Part shown: positions 22,100 to 33,031 of the stretch, one piece after another
Layout of the letters: each line of letters opens with the position of its first letter
Numbering within the stretch: position 1 is the first letter of the stretch
Origin: Ulota crispa
Lineage: Eukaryota; Streptophyta; Bryopsida; Orthotrichales; Orthotrichaceae
Length of the DNA: 64,000 nt
Assembly (NCBI GenBank): GCA_963920765.1
Contig: OY987243.1
Coordinates: 19,897,419-19,961,418 of the forward strand
Direction of reading: 5' to 3'
Made by a program: the position numbers and the translations under genes
The notes under the pieces: model-generated
Databases searched by the model: none
What the model saw: the letters and a program-made list of their open reading frames with translations, nothing else
Told to the model about the DNA's origin: nothing

Positions 22100-23612
22100 A
22101 TGACTTCACAAAAGCCAAAGCTGTGGAGCTCCATTGGGTCACTGCCCAACTCCAGCAGCAGTTCGAGCTCTCTAAGGTCAAAGGATTTGTCGTCGCATGC
22201 GTCTCACAGCGTGGGCCGGGGCTTGGCGAAGTTGGCGGTGGATGTTGTGGGCATGTCCAATGGCGCCAAGTTCCCGACCGAGACCGGCAAGAAGTACGTG
22301 ACGCTGAGTTCGGAGCTGGGCGAGGAGGAATATGACCGACTGTGTTCCACCACAGGTCTCTGCCTCATGACCATCAATTACTGTCAACGAAGGTTGAGCC
22401 AACTTGCGGAAGCCTCCACTTGGGAGAACATTGCGAAGCTCAGCAAGGACCCCACCAGCAAAGGTACTCCCATGCAGGTGCTGCAATCGCAATCACCAGT
22501 CGCAGCAGAGAACTTCAAGGTACGTGAGCACTACTTTAATTTACTTCTGCACGCTAATTTCCTTGCAAGATCATCGCGCATGCATGCATTGTCAAAGTTG
22601 ACTAGTAAGTACATGTTACTTTGCTTCAGTAGTGCAGCCAGACCACCTGTATTGGTTTTGAGGGCGACTTTGGAACGTACCCATAATCATTATTAATTTG
22701 TTTCCAAGGCTAGGTGGTTTTGGAACCCATTCCAAGTGTTTGGGCTTCTTTTGTGAAACCGATTTGGTCGAGTCAGTATCTGGGCTCATGCCAGGGCAAC
22801 ACGGCCAAGTGAGTTGGACACGAAGAGGTAGAAAGTGTTTCTGAAATCAAATCAGAGAGGAAAACGCTGGAAATTTGCAAGGTCTTTCATAGTTTACATT
22901 TGCCTTGACTCTCGGGTTAGAAACAGATGCTAAAATGTTGAAGTAATTGAGATCATTTCGAGGTTCAACTTATGTCCAGCTCAGCATTTTACCCATTTAC
23001 TAATATGTGCTAGCCACTTTGTTGTGTGGCTTTCACATGACTAATCGGTGCACATGCACATGCAAAACAACTACGACCAACAGAGGTTCAAACGTAACTA
23101 CGGGAAAATATCTAATGACGGCTTAACCGGGCGTGGCTGTGCAGAAGCTGAAGGGCATAATCAACCACGACTACCTCGTCCTCGAGATCCAACCTGGAGA
23201 TTCCAGTCTGCCGATCTTCTACATCGTAGCTGAGAAACAGAGTGGAGAAAAACCAGGCATCCATATCAATTACTTGTCCCTAAAAAAGAAAGACGAAATG
23301 CTTCATGACGGCGTCCTGCACTACTCTATCGATTGTCGAAAAAAGCAAATCCAGCTGAAAACCCTCATCGACATTTTGAAAGAAGGCGATCCGCATTACA
23401 GCCTCCGAAACGCAAATTGCTGGGACTATGCCACATCTGCCGCCAAGCGCCTGCTAAAAGAGTGCGCCCACGTGTCCGGGAATAGTCCAGAGGAGAGGGC
23501 CCGGCTTGAGTCGGAGCATGAAAACCTGGAAGCTCACTTGGCAAGCAGACACATCTGCAGCACCCTCAAGATGTTATTCATGGAATTTCCTCAGTCCTTA
23601 CTTTCGAGTTAG
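22100..23612 (+). CDS. Two-exon protein of unknown family, 'NCW' paralogue B
   Basis: Predicted 295 aa: exon 1 22100-22519 (140 codons, donor AAG/GTACGT) and exon 2 23145-23612 (acceptor TGTGCAG), joined in phase 0. The N-terminus has a serine run (residues 18-24) not shared with paralogue A. Then come GEEEYDRLC, TINYCQRRLSQL and, in exon 2, INHDYLVLEI, FYIVAEK, DPHYSLRNANCWDYA and a charged helical tail (SPEERARLESEHENLEAHL). The intron position and phase match the gene at 3278-5362, which supports common descent. Not recognised as a known family. AATAAA at 23749-23754, about 140 bases after the stop, is a probable poly(A) signal. Confidence 0.8.
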
Positions 23613-23909
23613 GGGTCCGACCCTCTACGAGGACCTGCATTTTATCTGTTTCATAGACGAAGTTTGACACGGCATCAAGTCATGCACGGCCTTTTTTCCT
23701 TTTCGCTCACATGCAAAACCTTTTTTTTAGCAAAAGCTATATCATATCAATAAAGTTGAATCAGACTTATGACACCGCACGTAGGTCGATATTTCTTCAC
23801 ATTTATGTAAATAGAATGGCCACAATTTTGTGACCACTTTGCTCACTTCAAAATGCAGCAGTGGCTCGTAGAAGCTATCGTCAGTCAAATGTGGTGGTAG
23901 ACTACGCAC
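23613..23909. other. Shared 3' intergenic region of two convergent genes
   Basis: About 300 bases between the stops of the 22100 gene (+) and the hydrolase gene (-). Contains the AATAAA at 23749-23754; no other feature seen. The 3' UTRs may overlap. Confidence 0.6.
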
Positions 23910-26900
23910 CTAAGGGATGGGTACAGCAACGGATTCAGAGGTAGCATCTGAGGAGAACGTTCTGGCTAAAAATCTTTCTATGATTCTGAGGAGTTCATCT
24001 GGCGTTTCTTCTTGTGGCATATGGCCACATTGCTTGATCAGTTCAAACTCGGCATTTGGCAATGCAGAAGCTAACCGCCTTCCGTTCCACGCTGGTACTA
24101 AACGGTCTGTATCACCTGAAACTACAAGAACTGCACACCAGAATGCAATAGTTACAATCCAACGATGAACAAGGTGAAAACAGCAGCCACATACATCACA
24201 TTCAGCACGATGTACAGACAAATTTGACTCAGGTTTAGCGCTAAACCAAGCCAGTTATTTCTCCTCGACTGGTAATACAAATCGTCAACTCGGGCCATTT
24301 CTGTGTCTCGGATGGAATAGCAGATATTCTCTTTATAAAAGACCCTACAAATAAATTGAATTTGAACTAGGCAAATTAAAAATCCGAGGTACTGCAGTAT
24401 TAGAGTAGAACACAGCAGTAGGTAGCAGGAAATATGCAGCATAGGCATTACAAGATATCAAAAGAACAACATACCTGGACAAGTGACTTCTTTAAGGCGC
24501 TTCCCAAGTGGGATCTTTGCCTTCACGCTTGCACCCGGGCCCACTGCCATTGCCAATACAAACTCGAGCAATGCTCTATCCCAACCTTTGCATCGCAGTG
24601 GCTGCGAATCTCAGCATACAAGTTCGTTACATTCATACAACAAAAAACGCACAACTCTCACTCATTTGATATGCAGGGAGAGATCCTAACTTTAGAGATT
24701 AGAGTCAATAAAACCAGACTCGGTCTGGAGAAAATTGGGTCCTCGAAAACGGTATCTGCGCATTTCAAAATCGTGCATAGAAAAGGGTTGCCAGGAAAGC
24801 ATACCTTGGTATAACCATGAAGAACAGCATCGTCCACTCTTTTGGGATCATACCAAGCCATTCGCACTCCTCTTACCCCAAACCTATCCATAATGATTCG
24901 AACCTGAAATCGAGCAACTTCTCATTAACACCATCCAGTTTCAAATTTATTCGTAGAAGTTACACTGCAACAGGTCTTCGGTGGCCAATAGTATATCTTC
25001 TATTATTTCTTCCTCTTATGCTTCGCAATAAAAATCCTAGCAGCATTAAGAAAGCAGGTTGAAGGTACAACAAAGTACCACCCAAGATGCAAGCGCAGAT
25101 CGAAAAACTGCGGTTATAAGCCTCTCCCGTGCACTTCGGATGCTAGACGCTACTCGTGCCACGATTTTCTGAGGAAACAATGTCTCAAAAGAAACCTGGA
25201 CCGCTGCTTTAATAATCCGCAGCAGTTTTACCACTTGCATCAGCACCCACCCTACTGCATCTCGTGCAGTTCGAATTATGTCGGATATTATGTTTTTCTC
25301 TAGATTTGGGTTTGCTCTTTCAGCTTTCTGGTCTTCCCCTGAATCAAAGATTGCAACACAGTCAATACCGAAAGAAAACTCGTATAAGGATGAGCTACAG
25401 GAACACTCATTCCATTCTATCACCCTACGCTTCACCTATACAAATCAACTCAGAATTGTGCACTTTCTTATATATTCTTGGTGCCCAAGCAAGAAAGATA
25501 AAAGCAAATGAATCGGAATATGGTCTCTTTTGCCAACTTCAGCAGTCTTTGCAGATTCGAAGCCAATTATATAAGTCCTTATTTATTTTCAATCTCTCTG
25601 CCAATAACGCTAGGACGTAAATAATATAGTTCATTCAGAAAACGGTCCTTTTAACGTCGGCAAAAATGGCATCAGTCCAGAGTAGGGATCCGATACCTGG
25701 CTCTCGTGGCTCTCGTGCAGTGGTCGTTCTCCTGACTTCCTCCATTATAAGAGGTGCCGTGACAGCAGGTGCAACTAGTATAATGGCTCCGACTTTCTCA
25801 GGAGCGTCGAGGTATGCTTGCAAAGCCACAAGGCTGCCTGCAGAGTGTCTACCGGAATTGCCCCACCTTTCCATAAGTACACACTTGCTGATGGAACAAT
25901 TCCTCTTTCATATATGCAGAAAACTCAAAATGCTTATAAAGCTGCATGCAATTCATTGAACGGCTCACCAGCCACATTACATTCATGACAAGTTATCAAG
26001 TATTTTTCAGGAGTTCTAGCCAGAAGTAGTAGCCAGACAGAATCTCTATGCAATATGTATACAAACAAACATTAAAGAAAGAAAGCATCCTACCTACCCA
26101 ATGAGGATAATTTGTTGTGCATGAAGAAACTCCAAAAACGACAGCGATGCTTTTGCAGAGAATTCCAAGCCAAACGGATTCGGTCTACGAATCGCCTGCT
26201 CTTCGCTGGTTGACAGTTTGGGCCGACCCGTCAGACCGAAAGCAGGTCGATCAAACGAAACAGCACTGGCGCCAAGCATGGTTGCCAGGGGTTTCAAAAC
26301 TTTGTGCCAAGAATATAAGGATGCCCCAAACCCATGCAGGAGAACAGCCGGTATACCGATCTTCTTTGCAGCCATTGCTCCGTTTGGTTTCTCCGTCTTA
26401 GTCTCTGCGGACTCATCATCTGCAAAATGCTTAGCTTTTTGAGAACAACATAAAGTCTGGGAAAACATAAAAACCTCTAATGGCAACTAGCCACTAAATG
26501 ACCAGTTCTAGAAAAATAATCCAGCAGATTTCTGCAGAAAAGAACAATGCGACTCACGTTTGGGTACTTATAGACCAAATCATTGCTTAAATACAACACA
26601 GGTCAGATGTCAAGCCAAAGGGCTATCAATAGACCTGCGCACCACTGAATTGCTAGTTGACAGAAAAATGTTAAGAAGCAATATAAATTGACTCCAAAGA
26701 CCTAAAATCTTCTCAAAAACCTTCAAAACAGACTAGAAATCGAAACCGCGACGATAAAATGATAATTGTTCGAAGTGATTTCTGGCCGGTTTAAAAAAGA
26801 AAACTGAACAAAAAATGACGGTGTACATAGTACTAAAGATTCTAGAATTGATTAACTACAAATCATGTACTACTATCCTTGCAGCTTCAATCCAGCTGAA

Positions 26901-27394
26901 GAAATGATCTCACATGACATGAGTACAATATTTCATTGAGAAAAAAAACGGCGCGCAAAAACCTGCAGAAGGATGTGCAATTTTGTAATGAAGTTGTACG
27001 CCGAACAACTCCGCAAAGCGGCTATCCTGATCAGCCAGCAACCAAGGGTCGACAAGGTTACTCTGGTCCACTCCTGCTACTGATTTTGGCTTCGGCGAAC
27101 TCCTCGGAACCTGGAATCTCGCAAAACCCTAAAAAATCAGCAATGCAATTGCCTGATGAGCAGGTAATCCTGTTGAGAGCAATAATTTCACATTCAACAT
27201 TTACAGAAGGAGAAAACAATGGCCGGGGGACGTAATACCTTGGGAATGGATTGCGAAGAATAGGACTCAGCATCGGCAGCGGAGGAAGCGACGATTAGAG
27301 CAGCGCGACGACGAGCCGTACGCTGAACATTCCATCGGTGAGCTCGAGAATTGACGAAACAGGGCAGACGATAGAGGTTGATGGCCATAGCCAT
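23910..27394 (-). CDS. Alpha/beta-fold hydrolase, probably plastid-targeted, 8 exons
   Basis: A complete 494-aa model with every phase consistent. Exons: 27394-27239, 27110-26963, 26419-26098, 25848-25697, 25338-25079, 24903-24805, 24601-24475, 24130-23910. The N-terminus MAMAINLYRLPCFVNSRAHR is Arg/Ser-rich and acid-poor, like a plastid transit peptide. Exon 2 carries SRFAELFGVQLHYKIAH. Exon 3 has the oxyanion loop HGFGASLYSW and FDRPAFGLTGRP. The nucleophile elbow GHSAGSLVAL is rebuilt exactly across the exon 3/4 junction. Exon 5 is a helical cap region. Exon 8 gives the acid GDTDRLVPAWN and the catalytic His in KQCGHMPQEE. Layout and motifs match the plant alpha/beta hydrolase group that includes Arabidopsis At3g10840 and At1g15490 (recalled, not searched). 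The substrate is not known from sequence. Introns are 75-680 bases. Confidence 0.93.
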
Positions 27395-28080
27395 GGCTAT
27401 GGCACCTGAAATGCAGAGCTGGAAACGAGCGATTGAACGCCAGAGATGATGAAGCTACTATAAAATTGCAATTGCCAGTGGTTTATTAGCTTTCGAAAAA
27501 TCACTCGAAGTCAGAATTAGCTGCCGAAGGGCGTCTCGAAAACCTCGGTCTGCAGCAGAATGCTTCTTTGCTTGCTATTTCTTCAACGCTGTGCTGGTGG
27601 AGCTGTGGCTGGCGTGCATGCAGCCACCACAAGGGCAGTAACTTAGTTGATCTCTACTCCACCCCCATTGGAATTCGCCACAACATCCGAAGGATCTCTA
27701 CTAAACAATCGGGGATAAATCGAAAGATGACGATGCACGGAATTTTGTTAGTATAGTTATTAGCTCTCGGAGTGACGATATATTAGGGCACACTCAGCGC
27801 GCACGTGGAGCTAAAGCAGATAGGATTCAGACCTACGTGGCATTGCACGTGCGCGCTTTGATAGCGTAGATATCGTTTAGTCACTTGAGAAAGGGAAACC
27901 TGTTCCTTCAATATAACTCAACAAACACCCTGTCCCCTTCAAACAAAAAAATTAATTTGCTTAGAGATTTACATTTTACTCTCTCTAGTTGAACATTATA
28001 ATTGCATTTTCCTTCAATTCTTGAGGATCCTCATGTGTTGAATGAATAAGGGCGCGAGTCCATGCTGCGTTAGCCCTTAA
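27395..28080. promoter_or_regulatory. 5' flank of the hydrolase gene
   Basis: Upstream region for the minus-strand hydrolase, moderately GC-rich to about 27880. It holds two CACGTG-containing stretches (GCGCGCACGTGGAG near 27799 and GCATTGCACGTGCGCGC near 27841), each a G-box core, in roughly inverted arrangement. Past 27900 it turns AT-rich. Confidence 0.4.
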
Positions 28081-28279
28081 ACCCTGAACGTCACATGGGC
28101 ACCAAATACGGTTGCAACCAATATTTAGAAGTTTGAATTAGCTAAAAATTAAGTGTTACAATCATACATATTGAAGGGTTGTAAAGATGGGCGGTGCATA
28201 AATTTTTTTGGAAAGCCCTCAGAACAGCTCAAATACGTCCGTACATACGGTCGCAAAGGGCTTTCGTGCCGTTCAAGGG
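28081..28279. mobile_element. TTAA-family MITE (199 bp)
   Basis: TTAA at 28077-28080 and 28280-28283. Ends ACCCTGAACGTCAC and GTGCCGTTCAAGGG are imperfect inverted repeats. The right TTAA is shared with the next element. Confidence 0.7.
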
Positions 28280-28283
28280 TTAA

Positions 28284-28930
28284 TCTCTCAACGCCCAAGG
28301 GGCCCAAACTAGGCCCCTTTGAATTTTATTCAAAGAAATCCAAAGTTTCTTCAAGATTTTTTTTAGTGGTTATTATTATATATAAATTATTATTGAAGTC
28401 TCATTTCAGCATTAGGAGTTTGACTTTGGAAATGAATTCACACAATTTGTCTATTCAAGATTTTGTGCAAGGGTGTCCATTGCAAATCTTCACTTTCTAG
28501 TGTTGAAGGCTCTTGGAAATGAGCTTCAAGTGCACTAGAACTTGGAGGAGAAACCACATTAAAATTTCAATTTAAAAAACTATAGAATAGATTTTGAAAA
28601 GCCGTAAATTGATTGGGGTTATGTATGTTATACTTTACATACTCATATTTTTTTGGTACCCTCAATTTTAAGTTTTGAGATGAAGAAATTGGATTGAAAG
28701 AGTTCAAATCACTTTCACAATTTTAACACCCTCATGATCAAACATTATAATCTTTCAGTCCATAAGTGATATTGTTGAGATTTCTTTTCCTATGTGATCT
28801 ATAACATGTCTACCTTGAATTTGTACGGTTATGCTTCAAAGAAAATTGATAAGATTGATCAAAATGCTAGCATTTTGTTTACTTTGAAGCAAATTCTCAA
28901 ATACTCAAAAACACCATAAGCGTTGAGGGG
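28284..28930. mobile_element. TTAA-family element (647 bp)
   Basis: TTAA at 28280-28283 and 28931-28934. Left end TCTCTCAACGCCC, right end GCGTTGAGGGG. Subterminal GGGGCCCAAACTAGGCCCC is a near palindrome like those of its relatives. Confidence 0.78.
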
Positions 28931-28934
28931 TTAA

Positions 28935-29290
28935 ACGTTGACAAAGACAGAAATTGTCCTCTGGTCACTAAAAAACAAGCCAAGTTACAGATAAAAGTTT
29001 TTTTTTAGCTAATTTTTGTGTAGAAGTGATCATAGATATATGGTGCATCATGGAAGACAAAAAAACAATCTTATACATGTACTCATATTTTTTGATAACC
29101 CAAATTGTGAGAAGATCTCAGAGACACAATGTTAGGTTCCATGCTGCCCATCTTGCACTTTTCATGAGGGCACCATGCACTATAGACTTTTGCAATTTTA
29201 AGAAACAAATTTTAATGGGTGGGCACCTGCCACACCACTGTAGAAACCACTGTTGAGGGCAAGCATAGCCACCCATCTGATGTTCAAGGG
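28935..29290. mobile_element. Possible TTAA-family element (356 bp), decayed left end
   Basis: TTAA on both sides (28931-28934, 29291-29294). The right end GATGTTCAAGGG fits the family; the left end ACGTTGACAAAGACAG fits poorly. If real, it extends the chain from 28081. Confidence 0.45.
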
Positions 29291-29294
29291 TTAA

Positions 29295-30159
29295 TTCAAA
29301 GCAAGAGGGGCATTTTTGGCTCATTGCAAGCTCAATTATAATGCAAAATTGGCAGGCCCTAACCCTTGCTGACTATGACACTTGATTTTGGCACACATTA
29401 ATACATGAGCGCCCATACCATTTTCACCAAAATCAAGCTTTTGGGAGACCTACAACTTTATGCATCATATGTCAATCAGTTGGATGATCCACAAAAAAGT
29501 GACCATTGAAAATAATGGAACATCTACTGAGAAAACAGTTTGCAAATTTTGAAAACAATTGACCGTGGGGAATGGGAGATTATAACATTTGATCAAAGAA
29601 CTTGTGATGGTAAAATCTCATTTTTGGTAGGTAGTTGCTATTTAATGATTTTTATGAAATTCTATAAGCCCTTCATTCATCTCAAATTTTTGTGAGTAGC
29701 AAGATTAGATGTGAATGCACACACTTGCAAATTATTAAAGGTTTTACTTCTTCATAGGTTAAGTTTTAGGGCTTCAATTTGCTATTGCAAGGAAAACAAT
29801 GACTAGCACAATTGGTGAGGGTTGCCCCAACAAGGGTTTAGAACATGCTTGAACCCTTATTGGTGAATTTCCCGCTACCACAAAGCACATGCAAGGAAGC
29901 TTGCAATGAGTATTGATTAATTGTAACTTGTAAGACATTGCTTGCTACCACGTCCCGTATGGTGTTTCATCCAATTATAACTCTTGAGGAACTTGTACAA
30001 CATTTGACTTGCCTTGCCATTAATCCACTTGCATGGACTACTTGAATACTTTGATAATTGTAATTTGAAACAAGCCAGGTCAAAAAATTAGATCCAAGAC
30101 CTCAAACATGCATGTGAAATCTTGTAAGCACCATTTTGGTTCTCTGGTGCGTTTAGGGG
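29295..30159. mobile_element. Possible TTAA-family element (865 bp), decayed left end
   Basis: The right end GGTGCGTTTAGGGG followed by TTAA (30160-30163) is typical. The left end next to TTAA at 29291-29294 is not clearly complementary, so the left boundary is uncertain. Confidence 0.4.
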
Positions 30160-30163
30160 TTAA

Positions 30164-32356
30164 ATAATGTTGTGCTAGCAAGATTAAAACAAGACTTGAA
30201 GAATGAAATAGAATGAAACAAAGTTTTCAAGAATGAATGAGTACAATGAATCCTCAAAGTTTTGATTCTTCAGAAAAACAATCTAAATGGTTTAGAAAAT
30301 TGTGAAGTAAAATCTAATTCAACTGCCATGAATGTAAATGAAACTCTAAATGAAATTTAACTACTCTACCTTCACTCATTTATTGCATTGTTACTTGGAC
30401 CAGCCAAAATTTTGAAAATTGTTGTTGTTATAACATTTAGATGGATTGTGCAATTGCTCAAGTTTTCATGAAAGACAGTACTTCCAATATTTCCAGGGCT
30501 TGCTTCTTGTGAGAAATCACTTGCCAATCAAGTTCCTCACTAACATCAGGGTTTGATCATGATCAATTGGAGTCCAGAGAAGATTGGCGTTGAGGAATAA
30601 CACCCTAGTCAAAACTTGGAGGTGCTAGCCGCTTCAAACAAGCATCTGTAGAATTTGCTCCTTCAAAAGCTACAATATTTGTTGATGAAGATGGTGGTCT
30701 TTTTGTAGACAAAGGCTTTGATAGTGATAGCTTCCTGGGCAGATGCAAGCTAAGGGGTACTACTATGTATATCACAAGGGCAAAAATGAAGAGTTTTTTT
30801 AGCAATCAGATCTAGTTTCATTGAAACATGAAATTTTTAAGAGAGAAAGGACTCATATTTAGAAAGTAGACTTGTTGATGATCCAATTTCCACCAAAATA
30901 AAGTATATATCTCTAATGTGATAAGAGAAAAGGACTTTTGAACATAGCTTCTAAAATTGTCACAATGCTTTTTCTTGCTAAAAAGGACTCTTGAATTGAT
31001 ATGTAGACTCATAATATGGGCACAATCTTTTAGCATCATTATTGGAGGATTGAGATGATTACATTTTGGAATAAATTTTTAATGAATGTAATTTACATTT
31101 TGGAGAAAGGGACATTTATGTGCTCTTGAATGACTAAAAAATTTGGAGATTGATTTCTTCAAATCATTTTTTTAGTTTTTTTCTTCACTTAAGTGTCTTA
31201 GAATGGCATAAACTAGGGTGGCCAACCTTTGGAATTTGGAACTCTCATTGAGAAGAGGGAGAATTCTCATTGGGAACACAAAAACACCCTGTTTTGTACT
31301 AAAAAAATGATTTTTTTTTTGTTGGAAATGGTCATCCTTAGCTTGCATCTCCCCTCCCATTGAAAATTTCTTCATATTGTTGTTGTTCACGTTGCAAAAG
31401 CGGCACTCCAAAAAATGTTGCCACTAGTTCCAAGAACATCGCTTGCAGTATTTTGCATGGGCCCGCATTTCTTTGTATCTCATGTAACCTTCATGTGACA
31501 TGTGTCCAGTCCACTTCAATCATGCCAATCTTGGCTAGAACTCCCATAGCATTTAATTACTTGACAATTGTGATCCTAGTTCTCTTATTTGTTATGTTGC
31601 TTACATCACAGCTTGAATGTCTTCTAAATGTCTTCTACCATTAGCTTAAGCCATTTTGCAATGGACTTCGATCCAACTTGGCTCCTAGAATACCACTGAA
31701 ACAATGAAACAAAAATCAATCAAAAGTCGAAATACTAGTTTAGAACTTTAGACTTCAGACTTGAAGTTGAAACATTAATTCATACACGGAAATTGGCCGA
31801 CAATAACTAAAATGAAGCAACTTGTGTCATTAGTAAATAATGAGCAAATCATCAACAATCATCAACTACCTAGCGTAGAACATGCACCTCTATATTTAAC
31901 AATCAATGACATTAACAAAAATTTGGCAAACCAGTGACAATAATCAAGATCAAGAATAAGATCTTTTGGAAAAACTTACAACACTAAGATCTCTCAATAT
32001 CCCGTCAATCGTTTATGAAACAAAGGAAGAATGTCTTTCTCAATCTCTTCAGGACTCCATTTTGGTTGGTGAGCAAAGTACGTTTCAGACGTAGCAACAA
32101 CATGTGCATGGTAACTCGTCACAGGTCGGCGCGGTCTCTCTAGCTGAAAGTGCTTAACGTGGTTCTTTGATGAGCGTTCATCAAATCTAACGAACTTCCC
32201 AAATTCATCATTAGATATCTCAAAATAAAAAACGCTCAAATTATACAACTTTTGATGAGCACGGACTATGAGCGTCCGTATCCCCACCCTTCAGAATATT
32301 TCGTTTTTCCACTGGCAGAGTATTCTTCTTTTCAGCTTATCGAGTCTGAAGCATTA
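30164..32356. other. Spacer without a recognisable gene
   Basis: AT-rich; several short frames (30605-30805, 31172-31644, 31994-32287) show no recognisable domain. The last 350 bases are more balanced in composition and might hold a gene fragment on the minus strand (the frame ending near 31994 includes RRPVTSYHAHVVAT), but no start or splice context supports it. Confidence 0.4.
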
Positions 32357-32751
32357 AGGTAGGCGCACCCATAAGCATGAAAATATGGGTTTCGGAGTAG
32401 GTAAAACAATTGACTAACTTTGTAAAAAATATTGGATGTTAGGAAATGGAAATCAAAAATATTGGCATCATTTTCAAGGTTCCAATTGCAAGCATTTGTT
32501 CACAAACATTTTTCAAAGTCCAAAATCACTGAAATTGTAGGAATCATGTATAAGAGATGCTAATCACAAGGCTTGTTGGTTCTTAAATAATGAAATGGGT
32601 ACTCAAAACCTCATGCTAGTCACCCACAACCATCACTTCATCATCCATAACCATCACACAATCACTTACAACCATTTATTTTTTTATTCATTAGCCCTGC
32701 CACTGTCAGGTGACGGGCATGGGGACGCAACGCTTATGGATGCTGCTACCT
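32357..32751. mobile_element. TA-target (Tc1/mariner-like) MITE, 395 bp
   Basis: Ends AGGTAGGCGCACCCATAAGC and GCTTATGGATGCTGCTACCT, flanked by TA at 32355-32356 and 32752-32753. Sixteen or more of the 20 terminal bases agree between ends. Related to the element at 16850. Confidence 0.82.
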
Positions 32752-33031
32752 TAGTGGACTATTAGGAGGCATGACTCTTCCTATTCCATGAGTGTCTCTG
32801 ACAACATTCAACCTTGTGCTAGGAAAATGGAAGAAATTATGAAGAAATGGTTAAAAAACCTTGGTGTGCAGATGTTTCATTTAAGAATGCGGCTTGTGCT
32901 GGCAGCACTCTGCACGAGGTTCTTTAGCCGAGTGGCTGCCCAACGTTGTGCGTCCGCTTTGGCTCAAGCAGTGAAGATGGCGTTCCCGGTTAGGTCATAG
33001 CCATTCCCTGCGCACAATTGTCGGAAAAGTG

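Noticed and set aside
32910-32960. Possible tRNA-like stretch (TAGCCGAGTGGCTGCC)
   Set aside because: Resembles part of a tRNA D-arm, but no matching acceptor stem, anticodon arm or T-arm could be read.
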